From Sphingomonas parva (ex Maeng et al. 2020) (GTDB taxonomy: Bacteria > Pseudomonadota > Alphaproteobacteria > Sphingomonadales > Sphingomonadaceae), in the NCBI RefSeq assembly GCF_004564275.1, contig NZ_SPDV01000010.1:1-64000 (forward strand): a stretch of 64,000 nt of DNA. The letters are read 5' to 3'. Shown here piece by piece: positions 37,609 to 47,138 of this stretch (positions are counted from its first letter, which is position 1; each line of letters begins with the position of its first letter). A program made the translations under genes and the position numbers. The notes below the pieces were generated by a model that searched no databases, was not told the DNA's origin, and was given only the letters and a program-made list of their open reading frames with translations.

Positions 37609-37691
37609 GGCCAGGGGGCGCGAAACGCGTTTCAGTTCGTCTCTCCGTGCGCCGGTTCGCGCTTTTGCCTCTCTTCTCGCGGGAGGCTATG

Positions 37692-37705
37692 TGATAGCGC
37701 TAACA
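37692..37705. promoter_or_regulatory. LacI-type operator between GH3 and GH67
   Basis: TGATAGCGCTAACA is a near-perfect palindrome around a central GC step, the shape of LacI/XylR-family operators that control xylan genes in related bacteria. It is almost equidistant from the GH67 ATG (57 bases) and the candidate GH3 start (57 bases), so one repressor could control both directions. No LacI-type gene lies in the window. Confidence 0.7.
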
Positions 37706-37762
37706 TGAAAGACTCGGCGCGCCTTTGTCAACGCGCGTCGGATAGGAGAGGGTGGATTTACG

Positions 37763-39925
37763 ATGCGCCTGACAAACCTCCTTCGCACGATGGTCTCAGC
37801 CTTCCTGCTCCTGCTGTCGGCCGGCGCCTTCGCCCAGACCGGTGAAGACGGCTACGACCTCTGGCTGCGCTACCGCCCGCTCGAGGCCGGATTGCAGGCG
37901 CGCTATGGTCGGGCTGCAACCGAGCTGGTGGCGACCGGCAGAAGCGCGACCGTCGAAGCCGCCGCCGCCGAGCTCGAGCGCGGCCTTTCCGGGCTGCTCG
38001 GACGCCCCCTGCCCCGCACCGCCCGGATCGGCAAGGACGGCGCCATCCTGCTCGGCACGCCGGCCAGCACACCGGCGATTGCGGCGATGAAGCTGCCGCT
38101 CGACCGTGTCGGCGCGGAAGGTTTCGTGATCCGCAGCACGCGGATCGGCGGCCGCGACGTGATCGTGATCGCCGCCAACCAGGACATCGGGCTGCTCTAC
38201 GGCGCCTTTCGACTGCTCCGCCTGGTCCAGACCGGTGCCGCGCCCGAGGGTCTCGACATCGTCGACGCGCCCAAGGCGAAGCTGCGGCTGCTCAATCATT
38301 GGGACAATCTCGATCGCACGGTGGAGCGCGGCTATGCCGGCTTCTCCTTGTGGGACTGGCACAAGCTCCCCGACTATCTCGACCCGCGCTACACCGATTA
38401 TGCCCGCGCCAACGCCTCGATCGGGATCAACGGCACCGTCCTCACCAACGTCAACGCCAATGCCGAGGTGCTGACCGCGCCCTATCTGGAGAAGGTGAAG
38501 GCGCTGGCGGGCGTCTTCCGCCCCTATGGCATCCGGGTCTATCTGACCGCGCGGTTCAGCGCGCCGATCGAGATCGGCGGCCTCAAGACCGCCGATCCGC
38601 TCGATCCGGCGGTGCGGGCCTGGTGGCGGGCCAAGGCCGATGAGATCTACCGCACCATCCCCGATTTCGGCGGCTTCCTGGTGAAGGCCAATTCCGAGGG
38701 GCAGCCGGGGCCGCAGGACTATAAGCGCAACCACGCCGACGGCGCCAACATGCTGGCCGACGCGGTGAAGCCGCACGGCGGCGTGGTGATGTGGCGCGCG
38801 TTCGTCTACGCCGCCGACAATCGCGAGGATCGCGCCAAGCAGGCCTATTCCGAGTTCAAGCCGCTCGACGGACACTTCCGCGACAACGTCATCGTCCAGG
38901 TCAAGAACGGCGCGATCGACTTCCAGCCGCGCGAGCCGTTCCACCCGTTGTTCGGCGCCATGCCGAAGACGCCGCTGGTGATGGAATTCCAGATCACCAA
39001 GGAATATCTCGGGTTCGCGACCCATCTCGCCTATCTCGGCACGATGTGGGAGGAGGTGCTGCGCGCCGACACCGGCCACGGCGGCACCGTCGCCCGCGTT
39101 GTCGACGGATCGCTCCATCATTACCCTGTCAGCGGCCTCGCAGGTGTCGCCAACATCGGCAACGATCGCAACTGGACCGGCTCCCATTTCGACCAGGCGA
39201 ACTGGTATGCCTTCGGGCGTCTCGCCTGGGATCCGGATGCCTCGGCGCGGACGATCGCGGCGGACTGGGCGCGGATGACCTTCTCCAACGAGGACGGTTT
39301 CGTCCGCCCGACCGTGGACGTGATGATGGCGTCCCATCAGGCGGTGGTCGATTACATGACCCCGCTGGGGCTTCATCACCTGATGGCGACGGGCCACCAT
39401 TATGGCCCGGGGCCCTGGGTCAACGATCTCGGCCGCCCCGACTGGAACCCGACCTATTACCATCGCGCCGACGCCCAGGGGATCGGCTTCGACCGCACGC
39501 GCAGCGGCAGCGACGCGGTAAGCCAATACGCCCCGTCGGTGGCGCGCATCTTCGCCGATCCGAAGCGCGTCCCCGAAGACCTGCTCCTTTGGTTCCACCA
39601 TCTTCCGTGGGATCACCGCATGGCCTCGGGCCGGAGCCTGTGGGACGAGCTGGTGCTGCGCTACGGCCGCGGCGTCGCCGAGGTCCGCCGGATGCGCGCC
39701 ACCTGGGAGAGCCTGCGCCCGTTCGTCGATCCGCGCCGGCACGCCGATGTCGCCGCCTTCCTGCGCATCCAGGAGAAGGAGGCGATCTGGTGGCGCGACG
39801 CGAGCGTCGCCTATTTCCGCAGCATCAACCGGCTGCCCCTCCCTCCTGGAGCGCCGGAGCCGGCGATGAGCCTGGATGCCTACAAGGCGCTGAGCTTCCC
39901 CCACGCGCCGGGCAATCCGAGCTGA
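37763..39925 (+). CDS. GH67 alpha-glucuronidase
   Basis: A 720-residue enzyme with a signal peptide (MRLTNLLRTMVSAFLLLLSAGAFA). It removes 4-O-methylglucuronic acid from the ends of xylo-oligosaccharides. Catalytic residues expected from the family fit Glu312 in VKANSEGQPGP (acid) and Asp386 in AIDFQPREPF with Glu414 in QITKEYLG (base pair). The length is normal for GH67. It is transcribed divergently from the GH3-GH10 row across the LacI-type box, and its job complements GH10 and GH3 in glucuronoxylan breakdown. Exported GH67 enzymes are common in this group. Confidence 0.95.
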   Translation: MRLTNLLRTMVSAFLLLLSAGAFAQTGEDGYDLWLRYRPLEAGLQARYGRAATELVATGRSATVEAAAAELERGLSGLLGRPLPRTARIGKDGAILLGTPASTPAIAAMKLPLDRVGAEGFVIRSTRIGGRDVIVIAANQDIGLLYGAFRLLRLVQTGAAPEGLDIVDAPKAKLRLLNHWDNLDRTVERGYAGFSLWDWHKLPDYLDPRYTDYARANASIGINGTVLTNVNANAEVLTAPYLEKVKALAGVFRPYGIRVYLTARFSAPIEIGGLKTADPLDPAVRAWWRAKADEIYRTIPDFGGFLVKANSEGQPGPQDYKRNHADGANMLADAVKPHGGVVMWRAFVYAADNREDRAKQAYSEFKPLDGHFRDNVIVQVKNGAIDFQPREPFHPLFGAMPKTPLVMEFQITKEYLGFATHLAYLGTMWEEVLRADTGHGGTVARVVDGSLHHYPVSGLAGVANIGNDRNWTGSHFDQANWYAFGRLAWDPDASARTIAADWARMTFSNEDGFVRPTVDVMMASHQAVVDYMTPLGLHHLMATGHHYGPGPWVNDLGRPDWNPTYYHRADAQGIGFDRTRSGSDAVSQYAPSVARIFADPKRVPEDLLLWFHHLPWDHRMASGRSLWDELVLRYGRGVAEVRRMRATWESLRPFVDPRRHADVAAFLRIQEKEAIWWRDASVAYFRSINRLPLPPGAPEPAMSLDAYKALSFPHAPGNPS

Positions 39926-40038
39926 CCAACACCAATTCAGTACCAATCCGATGCGGAGAGTCTCGCGACCTATTGAGGACCATTGACGCTTTAGGGGAAA
40001 GAAGAGACAGTCCGCGCCCTCACATGTCTTCGATTGGT
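39925..40038. promoter_or_regulatory. Repeated ACCAA(T/C) boxes before the PTS genes
   Basis: ACCAAC (39925), ACCAAT (39931) and ACCAAT (39942), plus the inverted ATTGGT at 40033, occur in the 120-bp gap upstream of the PTS operon. They could be half-sites for the GntR-type regulator encoded at 48169, but the pattern is short and may be chance. Confidence 0.25.
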
Positions 40039-40045
40039 CCGTTCA

Positions 40046-42604
40046 ATGGCGAGCAGTTCCTCCCCGTCAACCGCACCAGGCCCTGAGGCGAGCGAAAGCG
40101 TCGTCCTTCACGCCCCGCTGCCGGGCTGGGTTTCCGCGCTCGGCGAGGTTCCGGACGAGGTCTTCGCGCAGGGCATGATGGGCGAGGGCCTTGCGATCGA
40201 CCCGCTCGCCGGCGAATTGCGGGCGCCGTGCGACGGCCGGGTCGTCCTCGTCGCGCCGACCTCCCATGCGGTGACCCTTAAGAGCCGAAACGGCGCCGAG
40301 ATTCTGCTCCACATCGGCCTCGACACGGTGGGGCTCGGCGGCCGCGGCTTCGACGCACGGGTCGCCGCCGGCGACGAGGTCCGGCGGGGCGACCTCCTGA
40401 TTGCGTTCGATCTCGACGCAGTGGCGCTCGAGGCGCGCAGCCTGATCACGCCGATCATCGTTACCAACGGCGAGCGGTTTCTCTTCTCCGCGTCGGGAAC
40501 GGGCGCCGTCGATGCGGACGCGCCGATCGGCATCGTCCGGCTGCGTAGCGAGATCGAAGCGACGGCGGTGCCGGGACCGTCCAGCCGGTTCGCCGTTCGG
40601 GAGGTACGCATTGCTCTCCCCAACGGGCTGCATGCCCGGCCGGCTGCGCGGGTCGCGGCCACGGCCAAGCAGTTCCGGTCGGAGATCCGGATGCGCGTCG
40701 GCGACCGGGAGGCTGGTGCCCGCAGCCCCGTGTCGATGATGGCGCTCGACGTAAGGGACGGCCAGACGATCGAGCTTTCCGCCGAGGGAGGCGATGCGGA
40801 CGAGGCGCTGGCGGCGCTCGCGCGGCTGATCGAGGTCGATCTTCCCGCCGTCGAGGTCCATGCGGCGGCCGCGCCGAAGACCGTGGCGCCTGCCGCCGCG
40901 GCCCCGGCAGGCGTGATCGCCGGCGTCTGCGCCGTGGCGGGCATGGCGGTTGGGCCGGTCGTGCGGCTCGACGGCCGCATCGAGGAGGTTGCGCGCGAAG
41001 GCCGCGGCCCGGCAATCGAAGCGCAGGCGCTCGACGACGCGCTTGCGGCTGTCTGCTCGGCGCTCGCCGGTGCCGCCGCCGATCGTGACGCCACCGTCGC
41101 GGGCATCGCGACGGCACATCTCGAACTGGTCGGCGACGAGGACCTGCGCGCAGCGGCCCTTAAGCGGATCGACGAAGGTGAGAGCGCCGGCTTTGCCTGG
41201 CGCGCAGCGTCGCGCGAAATGGGCGACGCGCTGAAAGCCACCGGCAACCGGCTCCTTGCCGAGCGGATCGACGATCTCCGCGACATCGAACAGCAGGTCC
41301 TCGCCCGCATCGCGGGCCGCGAGCGCGACGCGCCGCTGTCGCTTCCCGAGAACGCAATCGTGCTCGCCGACGAGATCCTGCCTTCCCAGGTGGTCGCGCT
41401 CGCCGGCAGAGCCGCCGGCCTCTGCACCGCAGGCGGCGGACCGACTTCGCATGTCGCCGTGCTGGCCGCCGCCGCCGGTCTTCCGACCATGGTCGCGGCG
41501 GGCCGCGGCCTCGCGGTCGTCGCCGAAGGCACGATCGTGCTTCTCGACGCGACGAGCGGGCGCCTGCACGTCGATCCGGCGGCCGAGATGCTCGACATCG
41601 CAAGGGCCGGCATCGCCGCATCGCACGCGCAGCGCCGAAGCGAGCGCGACGATGCTCTCGCCGAATGCCGCACAGCCGACGGCACCCGGATCGAAATTTT
41701 TGCCAATCTCGGCGCCGTCACCGATGCGGCGGCGGCGGTCGCGGCCGGCGCCGAGGGCTGCGGGCTGCTGCGCAGCGAATTCCTGTTTCTCGATCGCGAC
41801 AGCGCTCCGGACGAGGACGAGCAGCACGCCGCCTATCAGGCGATCGCCGACGGCCTCGACGGACGGCCGCTGATCGTCCGGACGCTGGACGTCGGCGGCG
41901 ACAAGGCGCTGGCCTATCTGCCGATCCCGCGCGAGGACAATCCAGCGCTCGGCCTGCGCGGCGTGCGCGTCAGCCTGTGGCGTCCCGAGCTGCTCGACGA
42001 GCAGCTTCGTGCAATCCTGAGGGTCACCCCAGCCGGGCGCTGCCGGATCATGGTGCCGATGGTGAGCGGCCTCGACGAATTGCGGGCGGTTCGCGCGCGC
42101 CTCGAGGCGCTCGCCGGGGAGAACGGCGGCGCCGCTGCCGAGCTCGGCGTGATGGTCGAGACCCCCGCGGCGGCGATCCTTGCAGACCAGATCGCGACGG
42201 AAGCCGACTTCCTCTCAATCGGCACGAACGACCTCACCCAATATGCGCTCGCGATGGACCGCACCAATCCGGCCGTTGCGGCACAGGTCGACGCCTTCCA
42301 TCCCGCCGTGCTGCGGCTGATCGCCGCCGCCGCCGAGGGCGGCCGCCGCCGCGGCAAGCCGGTCGGCGCGTGCGGCGGCCTCGCTTCCGATCCGCTCGGC
42401 GCCGTCCTTCTCGTCGGGCTCGGGCTCAGCGAGCTCTCGGCCGCCCCGGCCGCGATCCCGGCGGTGAAGGCGCGGCTCCGCTCGGTCAGGATCGACGAGT
42501 GTCGGGCGATCGCCCAATGGGCCCTCGATCAGGATTCCGCGGCGTCCGTCCGTCGCTCCGTCGAGGACGCACTGGCCCCCTCCGAAGCAGGAATGAAGGC
42601 ATGA
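40046..42604 (+). CDS. Fused PTS EIIA-HPr-Enzyme I phosphotransferase
   Basis: An 852-residue cytoplasmic phosphorelay protein. Domain order: a glucose-type EIIA (about 20-160) with phospho-His89 in LLHIGLDTV and the partner His74; HPr (about 185-270) with phospho-His196 in NGLHARPAAR; and Enzyme I (about 290-850) with phospho-His469 in GGGPTSHVAVL, the PEP-binding RTLDVGGDKAL and GTNDLTQYALAMDR. It takes phosphate from PEP to the EIICB protein encoded next. Downstream overlap is 4 bp (ATGA). The ATG at 40046 lacks a clear ribosome site; a TTG four codons upstream is possible. Such fusions accompany GlcNAc transport in related bacteria. Confidence 0.93.
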   Translation: MASSSSPSTAPGPEASESVVLHAPLPGWVSALGEVPDEVFAQGMMGEGLAIDPLAGELRAPCDGRVVLVAPTSHAVTLKSRNGAEILLHIGLDTVGLGGRGFDARVAAGDEVRRGDLLIAFDLDAVALEARSLITPIIVTNGERFLFSASGTGAVDADAPIGIVRLRSEIEATAVPGPSSRFAVREVRIALPNGLHARPAARVAATAKQFRSEIRMRVGDREAGARSPVSMMALDVRDGQTIELSAEGGDADEALAALARLIEVDLPAVEVHAAAAPKTVAPAAAAPAGVIAGVCAVAGMAVGPVVRLDGRIEEVAREGRGPAIEAQALDDALAAVCSALAGAAADRDATVAGIATAHLELVGDEDLRAAALKRIDEGESAGFAWRAASREMGDALKATGNRLLAERIDDLRDIEQQVLARIAGRERDAPLSLPENAIVLADEILPSQVVALAGRAAGLCTAGGGPTSHVAVLAAAAGLPTMVAAGRGLAVVAEGTIVLLDATSGRLHVDPAAEMLDIARAGIAASHAQRRSERDDALAECRTADGTRIEIFANLGAVTDAAAAVAAGAEGCGLLRSEFLFLDRDSAPDEDEQHAAYQAIADGLDGRPLIVRTLDVGGDKALAYLPIPREDNPALGLRGVRVSLWRPELLDEQLRAILRVTPAGRCRIMVPMVSGLDELRAVRARLEALAGENGGAAAELGVMVETPAAAILADQIATEADFLSIGTNDLTQYALAMDRTNPAVAAQVDAFHPAVLRLIAAAAEGGRRRGKPVGACGGLASDPLGAVLLVGLGLSELSAAPAAIPAVKARLRSVRIDECRAIAQWALDQDSAASVRRSVEDALAPSEAGMKA

Positions 42605-44298
42605 TCAAGCTTCGTATCGATCGACTGCAGCCGCTCGGCCGCGCCCTGATGCTGCCGATCGCCGTGCTGCCGGCGGCCGGCATGCTGCTGCGCCTCGGCC
42701 AGCCCGATCTGCTCGACATCGCCTTCATCGCCGCCGCCGGCGACGCGATCTTCGCCCATCTCGGCCTGTTGTTCGCGATCGGCATCGCCGTCGGCCTCGC
42801 TCGCGAGAACCACGGCGCCGCCGGTCTCGCCGGTGCGGTCGGCTTCCTGGTCACGATCGAAGGCGCGAAGGCGCTGCTCGCGGTCCCGCCGGAGACGGTC
42901 GCCGCCTTTACCGATCAGGCCGCGCGGGATCTCGCCGCAGCGGCCTACAAGAGCCAGCAGATGGCCAAGCTCAGCGTGCCGGCCGGCGTGCTCTCCGGCG
43001 TGGCCGCCGGCATGCTCTACAACCGCTTCGCCAACGTCCGCCTGCCTGAATATCTCGCTTTCTTCGCCGGCCGGCGGTTCGTGCCGATCGTCGCCGGCTG
43101 CGCCGGACTGTTCGGCGCCCTGCTGTTCGGCCTCGGCTTCCCCTGGATCGAGCCCGGCATCGACGCGCTCAGCCGCTCGGTGGTCAACGCCGGCGGCTTC
43201 GGCCTGTTCGTCTACGGCACGCTCAACCGGCTGCTGATCATCACCGGCCTCCACCACATCCTCAACAACATCGCCTGGTTCATCATCGGCGATTTCAACG
43301 GCGTGACCGGCGACCTCAAACGCTATTATGCGGGCGATCCGACCGCCGGCGCGTTCATGGCCGGCTTCTTCCCGGTGATGATGTTCGGCCTGCCCGCGGC
43401 CTGCCTCGCGATGTACCGCAGCGCGCGGCCCGAGCGGCGCAAGGCCGTGGGGGGCATGCTCGCCTCGCTGGCGCTGACCGCCTTCCTCACCGGAATCACC
43501 GAGCCGATCGAGTTCACCTTCATGTTCCTGGCGCCGGCGCTCTACGCCGTGCACGCGGTGCTGACCGGCCTCTCGATGGTGGTGATGGATGCCCTCGGCG
43601 TGAAGCTCGGCTTCGGCTTCTCGGCCGGCCTGTTCGACTATGTGCTCGGCTACGGCCTTTCCGCCCGGCCGCTGCTGCTCATCCCGGTCGGCCTCGCCTA
43701 CTCCGCGGTCTATTACGCGACCTTCCGCTTCTGCATCGTTCGCTTCAACCTGCGCACGCCGGGCCGCGAGATTGAGGAGAGCGTGGCAGCGACGCCCGCG
43801 GCTGGAGCGGGAGGCGCGGGCGGCCTGGTCGGCGCTCTCGGCGGCGCCGCCAACATCCTGCGGGTCGACGCCTGCATGACGCGCCTCCGGCTCGAGCTCG
43901 CCGATCCGAACCTGGCCGACGAAGCGGCGCTGCGCGCCCTCGGCGCCAAGGGCGTGGTCCGGCCGGGCGGCGGAGCGCTCCAGGTCGTGCTCGGGCCGAT
44001 TGCCGATCAGGTCGCGGGAGAGCTTCGCCAGGCGCTGCGCGACGGAGATACGGCGGGCAGCAGCGATGCGGGTGCGACCCGGCGCCTCTATGCAGCGCTC
44101 GGCGGCGAGGACAATGTGCGCAGCCTGCAGGTCCGTGCCAACCGGCTGCTCGTCGCCCTGCGATCGACCGACGCGGCAGACGAGGCAGCGTTGCGCGCCC
44201 TCGGCGCCCGTGGCGTCGCCCACAGCACGGGCGGGCTGCTCCACGTCATTCTCGGCCCCGACGCGGCGCGCTGGACCGGAGGGCTGGCGAAGGCCTGA
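42601..44298 (+). CDS. PTS EIICBB, N-acetylglucosamine-type, with a second EIIB-like domain
   Basis: A 565-residue membrane transporter that imports and phosphorylates its sugar. The EIIC domain (about 1-390) has ten or so hydrophobic segments and the GlcNAc/glucose signatures ITGLHHILNN and GITEPIEFTFMF. The first EIIB domain carries the phospho-Cys425 in RVDACMTRLRLEL. A second copy follows (about 488-560, GGEDNVRSLQVRANRLL) in which the cysteine position is Arg512. Both copies share DEAALRALGAKGV/DEAALRALGARGV, so they arose by duplication. It overlaps the upstream EIIA-HPr-EI gene by 4 bp. GlcNAc specificity is supported by the adjacent chitin genes. Confidence 0.93.
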   Translation: MIKLRIDRLQPLGRALMLPIAVLPAAGMLLRLGQPDLLDIAFIAAAGDAIFAHLGLLFAIGIAVGLARENHGAAGLAGAVGFLVTIEGAKALLAVPPETVAAFTDQAARDLAAAAYKSQQMAKLSVPAGVLSGVAAGMLYNRFANVRLPEYLAFFAGRRFVPIVAGCAGLFGALLFGLGFPWIEPGIDALSRSVVNAGGFGLFVYGTLNRLLIITGLHHILNNIAWFIIGDFNGVTGDLKRYYAGDPTAGAFMAGFFPVMMFGLPAACLAMYRSARPERRKAVGGMLASLALTAFLTGITEPIEFTFMFLAPALYAVHAVLTGLSMVVMDALGVKLGFGFSAGLFDYVLGYGLSARPLLLIPVGLAYSAVYYATFRFCIVRFNLRTPGREIEESVAATPAAGAGGAGGLVGALGGAANILRVDACMTRLRLELADPNLADEAALRALGAKGVVRPGGGALQVVLGPIADQVAGELRQALRDGDTAGSSDAGATRRLYAALGGEDNVRSLQVRANRLLVALRSTDAADEAALRALGARGVAHSTGGLLHVILGPDAARWTGGLAKA

Positions 44299-44308
44299 TT
44301 CAAGGCTC

Positions 44309-44329
44309 CCCGCCGCCTCCGGCGGCGGG
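44309..44329. terminator. Hairpin between convergent PTS and hexosaminidase genes
   Basis: CCCGCCGCC-TCC-GGCGGCGGG, a 9-bp perfect stem with a 3-base loop, lies in the 38-bp gap between the two stop codons. No T-run follows on either strand, so it may be a bidirectional stabiliser or weak terminator. Confidence 0.5.
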
Positions 44330-44336
44330 CTCGATC

Positions 44337-46910
44337 CTATCCGCCGATCCGGACGCTGCGGCTGGCCCGACGGCCGTCCGGCGTGCGGGTCCTGAGCTCC
44401 ACCGGGCCGGACACCGCCACCGGAGCCGAATAAGGCTGCCACTGCCCGTCGCCAATCCGGTATTCGATGGCCGTACCCGGGAATTCTGGGATCGCGTGCA
44501 GCGTGCCGCCCACCAGGCGAGCGCCCGGCGGCGCGAGGCGATAGTCGACACCGGCCGCGTCGAGCAGGCGCTGGTGCGCCCCTAGGCGCGCCGCGAAGCC
44601 GGCGTAATCGCGCTGCAGCGCCGCGCGATCGACCTTGCCGTCGCCGAACTTGTAGCTCTCGCCCGGCTTGTAGACCGGCTCCCAGCTGCCCTCGTGCCAG
44701 CCGCGCTCGGCCAGCGCGATGAGCCGCGGGAAGAGCATGTACTCGACCTGGGAGTCGCTGCGCACCGTCTCGCTCCAGAGCTGGCCCTGGAGACCATAGA
44801 TGCCGATGCCCGGGCGCAGCGGTGTCGTGTCGCTCACCTGTGCCGGCTGGGCATTGAGATCCTTCATCACCGAGATGTTCGCCGGCAAATTCTCCGGCAT
44901 CAGCGCGAACACCTTGAAGGTGTCGGTATCGCGCGACGGCCAGTCGAGACCCCGCTCCATCGGATCCGGCGCGTAAGGCGAATCGAGATAGGTGACGTTG
45001 GGCACCGAGATGACCGCGCGCCAGCCGCGATTGGCGTGGTCATGGCCTTCGGCGACGCCGCCCGCAAACAGATTGCCCCAGATGTTCGACTGGACGTTCT
45101 TGGGCATCTTCGCCGGATCGGTGTGGCCGAGGCCGTCGCTCCATCCGGCGGTCAGGATGCCCTGCCGCGACAAATTACCGGCCACCCGCTCGATGAACAT
45201 CGCGCCGAGCGACTTGGCGTCGCGGCCGGTCGAGGCCATCACCCGCTTGCAGGCGGGCGAATCCGTCCACGCACCTGCCGTCTCGTCCGCGCCGATATGA
45301 TAGGTCTTGAGCGGCGTGCCCGCCGCCGCATGCAGCGCCGCGACTTCGCCGAGGACGGTGTCGAGGAAGCGATAGGTGGAATCGAGACAGACGTTCAGCG
45401 TGTTGTCGTTATAGTTCTGGACGCTGCGGTACTTGGTCGTGTCGGCAGGCTCGACCAGCCGGTAACGCTCGGCCTCTTCCCTCGTCCCGTCCTTCATCAG
45501 GCGCCGGTAGCGCGCTTCCATCGAGCGGATCGCGGCGCGGCTATGCCCCGGCATGTCGAAAGAGGGAATGACCTCGATGTTGCGCGCCTTGGCGGCGGCG
45601 AGGATGTCGAGATAATCGGCCTGGCTGAAGAAGCCGTTGTGCACCCCCGATCCATCGGGTCCGGCGCCGAACATCGGCAGCAGGCAGCGATCCTCGGCAG
45701 GATCGTGGCAGCGATAGCCGCCGACCTCGGTGAGTTCGGGCAATTGCTTGATCTCGAGCCGCCAGGCTTCGTCCTCGCCGAGATGGAGGTGCAGCCGGTT
45801 GAGCTTGTAGGCGGCCATCTGGTCGAGCAGCTTCACCACCTCGGCCTTGCTGTGGAAGTTGCGCGCGACGTCGAGGTGCAGGCCACGGAAGGCGAAGCGC
45901 GGCGCGTCCTCGATGGCCAGCGGCCGCAACATTCCGCCTTCATGCGCGACCTGTTGCGCGAGCGAGCGGACGGCGTGCGCCGCGCCCGCAGCGTCGGCCG
46001 CCCGGATCTGGATGGCGCCGCGGCCAGCCGAAGAGGTCGTCACGCGATAGCCTTCGGCGACAAGGCCGGCACCCGGCGCCACCGTGATGCTCAGCTCCGG
46101 TCCCGCCGAGAGCCCGCCGACGCCGGCGGCAACGAGCTGGTTCAGGGCCGGCTGCAGCGCCTCGCGCGCCACGCCCGAAACCTGCAGGCTGGCGCCGCGC
46201 CGCAGATCGAGCGGCGCACCGACGAGACGCGAGATCTTCGCGGGCGTCGGGATGACGACGAATTCGGGCGCCGGTATCGGCGCGCCGAGACGCTCGCTGT
46301 AGAGGGCGAAGGCGCGCTCCGGAGTACGCCACTGGGTGGCGTTCCCCGGCGCGCCGGTGGCGAGGTTCGCCTCGTCGCTCATCGCGGCGACGAACGGCAC
46401 CGTCTCGATCTGCGTCTCGGGATCGACCACCGGCTGCGTCGCACGGACGACGCGGGCGGTGAGGCCTTCGGGCGCGAGATACATGTTCGGCATGACATAA
46501 TAGCTCGAGTAGAAATGCCCGCCGCTCCAGATCCTGATCTTGTACGATTTGCCGCCCTCGAGCCGCGCGCCCCTGCGCGCCTTCAGCACGTGGAGATCGC
46601 CGTTCACCAGCTCGATCTCGAACTGGTCGCTGTCGACTTTCTGGGGCGATCCGAGGAAGCCGAAGTAGAGCCGGAAATCCTCCGCCGTGAAATCGGAGGG
46701 CAGCCGCTCGGGAAGGCGCACCTGCAGCTCGGAGAGAAAGCAGCCCGGCTGGCCGCCGGGACAATCATCGGGATTGTTGTCGATCACGGTGAAGCGGATG
46801 CCAAGATCGCGGGCCAGCGTATCGAGCTCCGGCTGGCTGATCGCCGCTGCGGACGGTGCGGCTGCGGCCAGGGCGGCGGCCAAAGCGAACATGGCGACAG
46901 AGTTCTTCAC
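44337..46910 (-). CDS. GH20 beta-N-acetylhexosaminidase
   Basis: An 857-residue secreted chitobiase. Signal peptide MKNSVAMFALAAALAAAAPSAAA; an N-terminal carbohydrate-binding domain (about 25-180), the GH20b domain (about 225-350), the catalytic barrel with Asp542-Glu543 in HIGADETAGAW and a final beta domain. It releases GlcNAc from chitobiose and related oligomers. The GTG at 46910 was chosen because it begins the signal peptide and follows GGGAGAG; a more upstream ATG at 46982 gives a long odd N-terminus. It is divergent from the chitinase gene. Confidence 0.95.
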   Translation of the reverse strand: MKNSVAMFALAAALAAAAPSAAAISQPELDTLARDLGIRFTVIDNNPDDCPGGQPGCFLSELQVRLPERLPSDFTAEDFRLYFGFLGSPQKVDSDQFEIELVNGDLHVLKARRGARLEGGKSYKIRIWSGGHFYSSYYVMPNMYLAPEGLTARVVRATQPVVDPETQIETVPFVAAMSDEANLATGAPGNATQWRTPERAFALYSERLGAPIPAPEFVVIPTPAKISRLVGAPLDLRRGASLQVSGVAREALQPALNQLVAAGVGGLSAGPELSITVAPGAGLVAEGYRVTTSSAGRGAIQIRAADAAGAAHAVRSLAQQVAHEGGMLRPLAIEDAPRFAFRGLHLDVARNFHSKAEVVKLLDQMAAYKLNRLHLHLGEDEAWRLEIKQLPELTEVGGYRCHDPAEDRCLLPMFGAGPDGSGVHNGFFSQADYLDILAAAKARNIEVIPSFDMPGHSRAAIRSMEARYRRLMKDGTREEAERYRLVEPADTTKYRSVQNYNDNTLNVCLDSTYRFLDTVLGEVAALHAAAGTPLKTYHIGADETAGAWTDSPACKRVMASTGRDAKSLGAMFIERVAGNLSRQGILTAGWSDGLGHTDPAKMPKNVQSNIWGNLFAGGVAEGHDHANRGWRAVISVPNVTYLDSPYAPDPMERGLDWPSRDTDTFKVFALMPENLPANISVMKDLNAQPAQVSDTTPLRPGIGIYGLQGQLWSETVRSDSQVEYMLFPRLIALAERGWHEGSWEPVYKPGESYKFGDGKVDRAALQRDYAGFAARLGAHQRLLDAAGVDYRLAPPGARLVGGTLHAIPEFPGTAIEYRIGDGQWQPYSAPVAVSGPVELRTRTPDGRRASRSVRIGG

Positions 46911-47138
46911 GCGGCGCTCTCCCTTTGTGCGAGCAACATGTGGCAAGGCCCGGCTCACATCGAGTTGGCCTAGATTTGTCATGACGGTGCCCAGCGGTCA
47001 ACGCAGACCCGGAAGCATAATTCTAAGTCCTTGAAATCAGGCTTGTCTTTGACCGGATTTCCGCGCCACCAAGAGGGTTTTGCGGTCTGCGCCACGTCGT
47101 GCTAGCCTGCTGCTGGCATTAAAGAGGTATTATTGCGG

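Noticed and set aside
39925-40038. ACCAAT repeats considered as a firm NagR operator
   Set aside because: The half-sites are short and irregularly spaced, so they are listed only as a weak candidate.
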